Notes under the pieces: generated by a model
What the model was told of the DNA's origin: nothing
What the model saw: only the letters and a program-made list of their open reading frames with translations
Databases searched by the model: none
Position numbers and translations under genes: made by a program
NCBI RefSeq assembly: GCF_016056375.1
Contig: NZ_JAEDAE010000005.1
Span: 186,001-250,000, forward strand
Origin: Hymenobacter negativus
GTDB lineage: Bacteria > Bacteroidota > Bacteroidia > Cytophagales > Hymenobacteraceae
Length of the DNA: 64,000 nucleotides
Reading direction: 5' to 3'
Shown here: piece by piece, positions 57,976 through 64,000 of the stretch
Layout of the letters: each line of letters opens with the position of its first letter
Numbering within the stretch: the first letter of the stretch is position 1

Positions 57976-60717
57976 ATGAAAATCGGTATTTTTTTCGGAG
58001 GCACTTCGCGCGAGCGGGAAATTTCTTTCGCCGGCGGTCGCACCGTGTTTGATAACCTGGACAAGGCGCTGTTTCAGCCCGTGCCCATCTTCGTTGATAG
58101 CCTGGGGCAGTTCATTCTGCTCGACTGGCAGTTTATTTACAAGGGCACCATTCGGGACTTTTACCCGCCGGTGAGCTCGCAGCCGCCGTCGCTGCACCAT
58201 TTGCAGGTGTACATCGAAAGCCTGGGCGAGCTCAGCCACGACGAGAAATTTGAGGCCATTGCCAAAGTAGGCCGCAAGATTGACGCCGAGCAGCTACCGC
58301 TGCTGATGGATTTTGCCTTTCTGGCCCTGCACGGGCCGGGTGGCGAGGACGGCGCCATCCAGGGCATGCTGGAGTGGCTGGGCATTCCATACTCGGGCTC
58401 CGGCATTCTGCCTTCGGCGTTCGGCATCGATAAAATCGCGCAGAAAAACCTGCTGAAAGCGCTGGGCCGGCCCACGCCCGATTTCCGGGTCATCACGGCC
58501 GAGGAATGGGACCGCACCGACCACGCCGCCACCCTCGCCTATCTGGTGCGCGAGCTGGGCCTGCCGCTGGTGCTGAAGGCGCCGCGCCAGGGCTCCAGCA
58601 TCGGCGTGAGCATCCTGAAAACCGACGATTTGTCCAAGTTCGAAGCCGCCATTGAGCGCAGCCTGTTCCGCAAAACCCTGACGCGGGCCGACTGGCAGCG
58701 CCTGGGCGAGCAGGACAAAGTGGCCTGGGTCCAGCATCTCACCGACATCCGCGAAGGCATCGGCCTGCCCGTGATTATGGAGGAAGCGGGAATCAGGAAT
58801 CGGGAAGCGGCCCACTCCCCGCTTCCCGATTCCCGCTCTACTATCTACCATCCCGAAACTTTGCTCTTCACCCTCGACCAGGCATTCGAAACTGCTGAAA
58901 CGGTGCGCCTGACCAATGTGGACGGCGAAACCCAGGTGCTGGTAGAGAGCTTCGTGGCTGGCCGCGAGTTCTCGTGCATTGTGGTGGAAGACCCCGACGG
59001 CGCGCCGCTGGCCCTCCCCCCCACCGAGATTGTAAAGGGCGAGGAGATGTTCGACTACCGCTCAAAATACCTGCCCGGCCTGGCCCGCAAAGTCACGCCC
59101 ATTGACCTGCCGGAGGACAAAATCCAGGAAATCCGCGAGGCTTGCGAGGAGATGTTCCGCACGTTCGGCTTTCAGGTGTATGCGCGTCTGGATGGTTTCG
59201 TAGGGCACGATGGCCGGTTGTTCCTGAATGACCCGAACACGACTTCGGGCATGCTGCCGGCCTCCTTCTTCTTCCACCAGGCGGCCGAGATTGGGCTGAA
59301 CCCCAGCCAGTTCCTCACTTACCTCATTCGCACCTCGCTGGCGGCCCGCCGCCGCGCCGGCCTGCGCCCGGTGAAGCTCGGGACGCTGCTGGAGCAACTC
59401 GATACAGCTGTGGCTGGCCGTCAGCACGAGGCCACCGAGCGCATCCGCGTGGCGGTGATAATGGGCGGCTATTCCTCGGAGCGCCACATTTCGGTGGAAA
59501 GCGGGCGCAATATTTTTGAGAAGCTGAGCTCGTCGGCCAAGTACGCGCCGGTGCCGGTATTCCTCACGGGCTCGGCCCAAGAGCACAAGCTCTACGTGCT
59601 GCCCATCAACGTGATGCTGAAGGACAACGCCGACGACATCCGCGAGAAAATCGAGCACGCCGAGGCCGGCGAGGCGCCGCATCCCATCCTGGCGCGCATC
59701 CGGCAGGAGGCCAATGTCATCACCAGCACCTACGCTGGGCAGGCCCTGGCCCTGCCGCGCCGCATTTCGTTCAAGGAGCTGGCGAGCATGGTTGATGAGG
59801 TATTCATTGCCCTGCACGGCCGGCCGGGCGAGGATGGTGCATTGCAGCAGGAACTGGAACGCTTCAACCTGCCCTACAACGGCTCGGGCGTGGCCAGCAG
59901 CAGCGTCACCATCAACAAATTCGAAACCAACAAGCGCCTGCGCGAAGCTGGCCTGCTGGTGGCCGAGCACCGCATGGCCAACAAGCTGGAGTGGCAGGCC
60001 GATGCCGAAAGTTTCTACCGCTCGCTCGAAACGCAGTTCGCCTACCCCTTCATTGCCAAGCCGGCCGACGACGGCTGCTCCTCGGCGGTGAAGAAAATCA
60101 AGAACCGCGCGGAGCTGGAAGCCTTTTGCCAACTCATCTTCCGCACCGAAGAAGACCTGCTCGAAGGGCCGGCCGAGGTGTTGCACCTGGGCTTTAAAGA
60201 AGAATTCCCGCGCAAGGATGCCTTCCTGGTCGAAACGCTCATCAGCCGTGACGGGGCGGCGCACTTCCTTGAAATCACAGGTGGCCTGCTCACTTCGTAT
60301 GATGAAGACGGCCTGCTCGACATCGAGGTTTTTGAAGCCAGCGAAGCCCTGGCTACCGGCGAAGTGCTGAGCCTGGAGGAGAAATTTCTGGCCGGCGAAG
60401 GCCAGAACATCACCCCCGCCCGCTACGACGCAGACCCCGTGGAGCGCCAGCGCATCTCGAACGAGGTGAAGGCCGTGCTGCGCCGCGTGGCCGAGGTGCT
60501 CGATATTCAAGGCTACGCCCGGATTGACGCCTTCGTGCGGGTGCGCCAGGAGGGCGAGGTGGAGGTGCTCATCATCGAGGTAAACTCGCTGCCGGGCATG
60601 ACGCCGGCCACCTGCATCTTCCACCAAACGGCCTTGGCGGGCTACACACCCTACCAATTCATCGATCGGATTCTGGAGTTCGGCAAGGAGCGGGCCGAAA
60701 AGGCAGTGAACAGTTAA
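57976..60717 (+). CDS. ddl: Tandem-fused D-alanine--D-alanine ligase (two Ddl units, 913 residues)
   Basis: Two complete ligase-like units, residues 1-455 and 490-913, each with a GG-S-E start (FGGTSREREISFAGG; MGGYSSERHISVESG) and an ATP-grasp domain. Unit 1 keeps the ATP-loop consensus (KAPRQGSSIGVS) but has DPNTTSGM where Ddl has E-N-PG. Unit 2 keeps EVNSLPGMTPA but has a changed loop (KPADDGCSSAV). It joins two D-Ala for peptidoglycan. Fusions near 900 residues occur in this lineage as far as I recall. Unit 1 carries a translated hairpin repeat at residues 271-287. The stop codon lies in a repeat. Confidence 0.87.
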   Translation: MKIGIFFGGTSREREISFAGGRTVFDNLDKALFQPVPIFVDSLGQFILLDWQFIYKGTIRDFYPPVSSQPPSLHHLQVYIESLGELSHDEKFEAIAKVGRKIDAEQLPLLMDFAFLALHGPGGEDGAIQGMLEWLGIPYSGSGILPSAFGIDKIAQKNLLKALGRPTPDFRVITAEEWDRTDHAATLAYLVRELGLPLVLKAPRQGSSIGVSILKTDDLSKFEAAIERSLFRKTLTRADWQRLGEQDKVAWVQHLTDIREGIGLPVIMEEAGIRNREAAHSPLPDSRSTIYHPETLLFTLDQAFETAETVRLTNVDGETQVLVESFVAGREFSCIVVEDPDGAPLALPPTEIVKGEEMFDYRSKYLPGLARKVTPIDLPEDKIQEIREACEEMFRTFGFQVYARLDGFVGHDGRLFLNDPNTTSGMLPASFFFHQAAEIGLNPSQFLTYLIRTSLAARRRAGLRPVKLGTLLEQLDTAVAGRQHEATERIRVAVIMGGYSSERHISVESGRNIFEKLSSSAKYAPVPVFLTGSAQEHKLYVLPINVMLKDNADDIREKIEHAEAGEAPHPILARIRQEANVITSTYAGQALALPRRISFKELASMVDEVFIALHGRPGEDGALQQELERFNLPYNGSGVASSSVTINKFETNKRLREAGLLVAEHRMANKLEWQADAESFYRSLETQFAYPFIAKPADDGCSSAVKKIKNRAELEAFCQLIFRTEEDLLEGPAEVLHLGFKEEFPRKDAFLVETLISRDGAAHFLEITGGLLTSYDEDGLLDIEVFEASEALATGEVLSLEEKFLAGEGQNITPARYDADPVERQRISNEVKAVLRRVAEVLDIQGYARIDAFVRVRQEGEVEVLIIEVNSLPGMTPATCIFHQTALAGYTPYQFIDRILEFGKERAEKAVNS
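58787..58836. repeat. Hairpin repeat inside the ddl coding sequence
   Basis: GGAATCGGGAAGCGG (58796-58810) and CCGCTTCCCGATTCC (58819-58833) are perfectly inverted across an 8-base loop, with a further GGAATC copy to the left. The hairpin is read in frame as about 17 residues (GIRNREAAHSPLPDSRS) in a variable loop of the first ligase unit. It looks like a dispersed intergenic repeat that inserted without breaking the frame. Confidence 0.7.
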
Positions 60718-60823
60718 CAATGAGCAGTTATCAATGCGCAATGGCTCACCATTTCCCAACGCTGTGCCTCTTATCTTCCCAACCAACCATATCTGTTAAC
60801 TGCTCACTGTTAACTGTTCACTG
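60704..60823. repeat. 120-base MITE-like element with 27-base inverted ends
   Basis: Bases 60704-60730 and 60797-60823 are inverted copies with 26 of 27 bases matching (arms of the type CAGTGAACAGTTAACA / TGTTAACTGTTCACTG), around a 66-base centre. The left arm encodes the last codons of ddl (Ala-Val-Asn-Ser) and its stop; the right arm ends 8 bases before the PASTA gene start. Confidence 0.75.
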
Positions 60824-60831
60824 AACTTCAA

Positions 60832-61593
60832 ATGGCTTTCCTCACCTCTAATACCCCGCTCGACGTTGTGAAGCACCTCGTGCTCATTGCTGTGGCGGGC
60901 CTGCTGCTCGTGCTGGGCTTTTTCTACGTGTATTTGCCCGTGAGCACCCACCACGGCGAAACCATCACCGTGCCCAAGGTGACGGGCATGAACGTGGCCG
61001 ACCTCGAAGCCTACCTCGACGAGCGCAACCTCAACTACTTCGTGGACGATTCCAGCTACAGCCCTAACATTCGCCCCTTCACCGTGCTGGTGCAGGACCC
61101 CGCGCCGGGCGAAAAGGTGAAGGAAGGCCGTAAAATCTACCTGCAGGTGAGCATGAAAAACCCGCCGGTGATTAAAATGCCCAAGCTCACCGACGGCTCT
61201 TCCAAGAATGCCATGCTCATCCTCAAAAGCTATGACCTCGTGGTGGGCCAGATTCAGTTGGTGCCCGACCTGGCTTCCGGCGCGGTGCTGAAGCAGCTGG
61301 TGAATGGCAAAGAAATCGCGCCCGGCGCGCCCATCGCCAAAGGCACCAAAGTGGACCTCGTGGTGGGCGACGGCCAAGGCAACCAAACCTTCGCTGTGCC
61401 CAACCTCATCAACATGCCCGAGGATGAAGCCATTACCTTGCTCGTGGGCCAGGGCCTGCAAAAGGGCGAAGTATTTGAGCAGCCCGCCGAGGAAGGCCAG
61501 ACGGCCGGCACGGTGGTGCGCCAGCGCCCCGTGGCCGGCCCCGATGCCACCATCCGGATGGGCCAGCTGGTGGATATCTGGGTGGCAAAATAA
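60832..61593 (+). CDS. PASTA-domain membrane protein
   Basis: A 253-residue protein with one membrane segment (residues 14-36, VVKHLVLIAVAGLLLVLGFF) and three periplasmic PASTA domains (about 43-110, 115-182, 185-253; signatures VPKVTGMNVADLEAYLDERN and VPNLINMPEDEAITLLVGQG). PASTA domains bind peptidoglycan stem peptides. No kinase domain is attached; the gene order ddl-PASTA is what I recall from Bacteroidota and points to cell-wall sensing or synthesis control. Confidence 0.88.
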   Translation: MAFLTSNTPLDVVKHLVLIAVAGLLLVLGFFYVYLPVSTHHGETITVPKVTGMNVADLEAYLDERNLNYFVDDSSYSPNIRPFTVLVQDPAPGEKVKEGRKIYLQVSMKNPPVIKMPKLTDGSSKNAMLILKSYDLVVGQIQLVPDLASGAVLKQLVNGKEIAPGAPIAKGTKVDLVVGDGQGNQTFAVPNLINMPEDEAITLLVGQGLQKGEVFEQPAEEGQTAGTVVRQRPVAGPDATIRMGQLVDIWVAK

Positions 61594-61740
61594 GTTGTTA
61601 ATTTTCAACGCAAAGCGGTGCTTTGCGTCGCCGTACCCGGGCAGTTTTTTTCGCCGGGACGGCGGCGCGGGGCACCGCTTCGTCGTAATGCACTTTTCCG
61701 GACGCTTCAGTCGTTAGGCTCTCAACCTTCTGCTAACTAT

Positions 61741-63723
61741 ATGATGACACGATTCCACACGTTGTCCCGGCTTTTACTGCCGGCGTTGCTGCTGAGTGCG
61801 GGCACGGCGGCAGCCCAGCTTTCCCCATCCGAGCCCCTGTCGGCCGACCCGGGCCGGGCCGCTTTCGCGCCCACGGCCGCCTCCCGCGCCCAGTTGCGCG
61901 GCACTGCGGCCCTGACTCTGCCCTTTTTTGACGACTTTACCACGCCGCTCAACGGTGCACCCAACCCACTGAAATGGATGCCCACCGGCGGCGCGTTTGT
62001 GAGCAACCGCCTGGCCATTCAGCCCCTTACCCGCGGGGCCGCCACCCTCGACGGCCTCCGTGCCAACGGCCAGAGCTACAGCGGCCAGGTCAACAGCGTG
62101 TATGGCCCCATCGACTCTCTGGTGTCGCAGCCCATCGGCCTGGGTGGCCTCACGGCCAACGACAAGGTGGCGCTCAGCTTTGCCTGGCAGGCCGGCAGCA
62201 TCGTGAGCGCGCCCAACTCCAACGGCAGCACCACGCCCGTGCGGCTGGAGCTGTTTGTGAAAACCGATGCCAACGCCTGGGAGCAGGTCTGGGTGTACAA
62301 CGCCCAGCGCGTGCGTACCGGTTTCCGGCAGCAAGTGGTGCTGCTGAACCAGGCCAAATACCTGCACGGCAATTTCCAGTTCATGTTCGTTGCCAGCGGC
62401 AACAATTCCGATAACCACGACAATTGGAGCGTGGACTATGTCCTGCTGGACCGGGGCCGCACGGCCGGCCTGGCCGATACCACGTTTCAGGATTCGGGGG
62501 CCGGCGGCGGCCTCACGGGCGGCAATCCTTCGGGCGGAATGCGCAGCCCCCTGCGCCGGTTTGCCTCGATGCCCGTCTGGCAATTCAACGCCGCCACGCC
62601 GCCCAGCAGCGAGCTGGCCGCCAGCCTGGGCGTGAACTACAGCAACCTGCGCAGCAGCCTGGCCCCGCTCAACGTGAACGTGCTGGGCACCGTGCAGCAG
62701 CTGCCGGCCGGCCCGGTTATCGGCACCTGGCTGCAGCGGAGCCTGCCCCTGAGCACGCTGCCCCGCCTCACGCCCGTAACCGGCGCGGCCAGCGCCGTGG
62801 CCCCGCCCGCCACCCCCGATGCCAAGCGCCTGCGCTACACCATGGCCTTGAATTCGCAGGAGCAAAACCCGCTCACGCTGCCCAACGACACGATTTATCG
62901 GGACGTGGAGCTGGCTAATTACTATGCCTATGACGATGGCACCGCCGAAAGCTTCACCAACCTGCTGCCCTACCCCACCGGCCAGCAGTCGGCCTTCGCT
63001 TACCGCTTCGACCTGAACCAGCCCGACTACGTGCGTGGCCTGCGCCTGTACCCAGTATACCCCGGCTCCACGGCAGCCGCCGGCAACCGGACGTTCGACT
63101 TTGATGCCCGCCCCGTCACCATTAGCGTGTGGGGCGATTTGAACGGCCGCCCCGACCCCACTCCCCGGGCTTCCAAAACGGCCACCATCCCGGCCGCGGC
63201 CAATATTCCCGCCGGCTGGCAGTACTATCAGATTGACTTCGACCAGCCCGTGCCGGTATCGGGTATCTTCTACGTGGGCTTTTCGCAGCCTTCTACCTCG
63301 GCCGGCCGCATCCTGCCCTATGGCCTCGACCTTAACAGCAGCTTCCCGGCCCAGCACTTGGTACGCCGGGACAATGCTGGCGTGTGGGACACCACCAATT
63401 TCGCCTCCGGCCGCGGCGCCCTTATGATGCGCCCTGTGATGACCAATAACGTGGCTACCGCCACTACTGCGGGCCGCGCTGCCGCTGCCTACAGCCTCTA
63501 CCCCAACCCCGCCGGGCACGCCCACGGCACCGTGAGCATTGCCGGGCCGGGCTTTGAACGGGCCGCGCTACTCGATGCGATGGGCCGTGTGGTGTGGGAG
63601 CAGCCCGCGGCCCAGGCCGGCAACACCACCCTGCCCCTGCCCGCACTGCCCGCCGGCCTGTATACTGTCCGCCTGACCCTGGCCGATGGCCGCACCATCG
63701 GACGAAAGCTGGTACTGGAATAG
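61741..63723 (+). CDS. Secreted protein with T9SS type A sorting domain
   Basis: A 660-residue protein with a signal peptide (LSRLLLPALLLSAGTAAAQ) and a C-terminal sorting domain (about residues 580-660: YSLYPNPAGHAHGTVSIAGP ... GLYTVRLTLADGRTIGRKLV). The middle has lectin-like beta-sandwich character (LPFFDDFTTPL, NWSVDYVLLDRG, YYAYDDGTAE), as in T9SS surface proteins with two choice-of-anchor-type domains. No catalytic motif. Probably exposed at the cell surface; binding partner unknown. The ATG at 61741 opens the signal peptide. A CGCAAAGC-GGT-GCTTTGCG hairpin (61609-61627) lies upstream. Confidence 0.85.
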   Translation: MMTRFHTLSRLLLPALLLSAGTAAAQLSPSEPLSADPGRAAFAPTAASRAQLRGTAALTLPFFDDFTTPLNGAPNPLKWMPTGGAFVSNRLAIQPLTRGAATLDGLRANGQSYSGQVNSVYGPIDSLVSQPIGLGGLTANDKVALSFAWQAGSIVSAPNSNGSTTPVRLELFVKTDANAWEQVWVYNAQRVRTGFRQQVVLLNQAKYLHGNFQFMFVASGNNSDNHDNWSVDYVLLDRGRTAGLADTTFQDSGAGGGLTGGNPSGGMRSPLRRFASMPVWQFNAATPPSSELAASLGVNYSNLRSSLAPLNVNVLGTVQQLPAGPVIGTWLQRSLPLSTLPRLTPVTGAASAVAPPATPDAKRLRYTMALNSQEQNPLTLPNDTIYRDVELANYYAYDDGTAESFTNLLPYPTGQQSAFAYRFDLNQPDYVRGLRLYPVYPGSTAAAGNRTFDFDARPVTISVWGDLNGRPDPTPRASKTATIPAAANIPAGWQYYQIDFDQPVPVSGIFYVGFSQPSTSAGRILPYGLDLNSSFPAQHLVRRDNAGVWDTTNFASGRGALMMRPVMTNNVATATTAGRAAAAYSLYPNPAGHAHGTVSIAGPGFERAALLDAMGRVVWEQPAAQAGNTTLPLPALPAGLYTVRLTLADGRTIGRKLVLE

Positions 63724-63744
63724 CCCCGCCCGGGTTTGTCAGTC

Positions 63745-63785
63745 AACAAAAAAGCCGTCCGGAATGTCCGGACGGCTTTTTTGTT
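63745..63785. terminator. Bidirectional terminator
   Basis: AACAAAAAAGCCGTCCGGA-ATG-TCCGGACGGCTTTTTTGTT: a perfect 19-base-pair inverted repeat with A and T runs on both sides, between two convergent genes. It should stop transcription from both. Confidence 0.93.
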
Positions 63786-63811
63786 GGGCTGCGAAAGCTG
63801 GTTTAGCCGAA

Positions 63812-64000
63812 TTATTTGGCCGGCATCAGCACGGTGTCAATTACGTGGGTCACGCCGTTGCTCGACATCACGTTTGGGATGGTCACGGTGGCCATGCCGC
63901 CTTTGGCGTCTTTCAGCATCACGCTGCTGCCCGATTTCATTACCGTCAGCTGCTCACCTTCCACAGTGGTCAGCACCTGGCCATTTTTGAGGTCGGCGGC
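63812..64000 (-). CDS. C-terminal end of a fasciclin-domain protein (cut by window edge)
   Basis: The last 62 residues of a minus-strand gene whose start lies to the right of the window. The pattern LTTVEGEQLTVMKSGSSVML and NVMSSNGVTHVIDTVLMPAK is the end of a fasciclin (FAS1/beta-Ig-H3) domain, including the conserved H2-box-like NGVTHVIDTVL. FAS1 proteins are secreted or anchored adhesion proteins. Signal peptide and domain number cannot be seen. Confidence 0.88.
   Translation of the reverse strand, partial: AADLKNGQVLTTVEGEQLTVMKSGSSVMLKDAKGGMATVTIPNVMSSNGVTHVIDTVLMPAK

Noticed and set aside
59062..63525. Minus-strand frames of 574 and 583 codons opposite ddl and the T9SS protein gene
   Set aside because: Antisense shadows of well-supported genes, with biased composition and no motifs.

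Overview
The window looks like a chromosomal piece of a high-GC member of the Bacteroidota, most likely Hymenobacter or a close relative. The evidence is: two proteins with type IX secretion (T9SS) C-terminal sorting domains, candidate promoters of the TAnnTTTG type, a tRNA with no encoded CCA, a tandem-fused D-Ala-D-Ala ligase followed by a PASTA protein, and small protein families and dispersed hairpin repeats that I associate with Hymenobacter. The genus is an inference from these traits, not from a marker gene.

Bases 1 to about 28,590 are the right-hand part of a tailed prophage (siphovirus type, HK97-like head); integrase and repressor are not in the window. Order: excisionase-like HTH gene, an array of GYATAC repeats and tRNA 3'-end-like fragments (0.2-0.8 kb); replication genes, namely an initiator with in-gene iterons, a DnaB/Twinkle-like helicase and a VRR-NUC nuclease flanked by two opposite-strand paralogous secreted proteins (1.3-5.9 kb); packaging (HNH, TerS, TerL, 6.3-9.1 kb); head (portal, protease, capsid, 9.2-12.6 kb); connector and tail, including a tail-chaperone pair with a well-placed -1 slippery heptamer and a 940-residue tape measure protein (12.9-18.6 kb); a lower-GC cargo patch (18.6-19.6 kb); two large tail-tip/fibre proteins (19.7-25.5 kb); and a lysis cassette (TM/coiled-coil protein, holin candidate, exported CHAP lysin, lipoprotein with the layout of a unimolecular spanin). 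Two small opposite-strand cargo genes lead to a CAU-anticodon tRNA whose 3' end faces the phage, so this tRNA is the natural candidate attachment site.

From 28.7 kb on the content is chromosomal: HAD phosphatase and site-2 protease; a glycosyltransferase; a four-gene metal-handling operon (CNGKC protein, MbnP-like lipoprotein, MbnH-like dihaem enzyme, CDICGC outer-membrane protein); LptF/G permease; a lipid-linked glycan group (GT39, UPF0104 protein, YdjC/HpnK deacetylase, ArnC/GtrB-like GT2); a 2538-residue secreted multi-domain T9SS protein; a formyltransferase; four phage-tail-collar domain proteins in a row, one with a Tat signal; phosphoglycerate kinase; a divergent GlcNAc kinase / glycosylasparaginase pair (apparently GlcNAc salvage) with cutC; the fused Ddl and PASTA protein; a second T9SS protein; and the end of a fasciclin-domain gene at the right edge.

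The least explained parts are the repeat array and tRNA fragments in the phage, a bipartite element repeated before the portal and tail-tip genes, the collar-protein cluster, and dispersed hairpin repeats that have entered coding sequence in three places.
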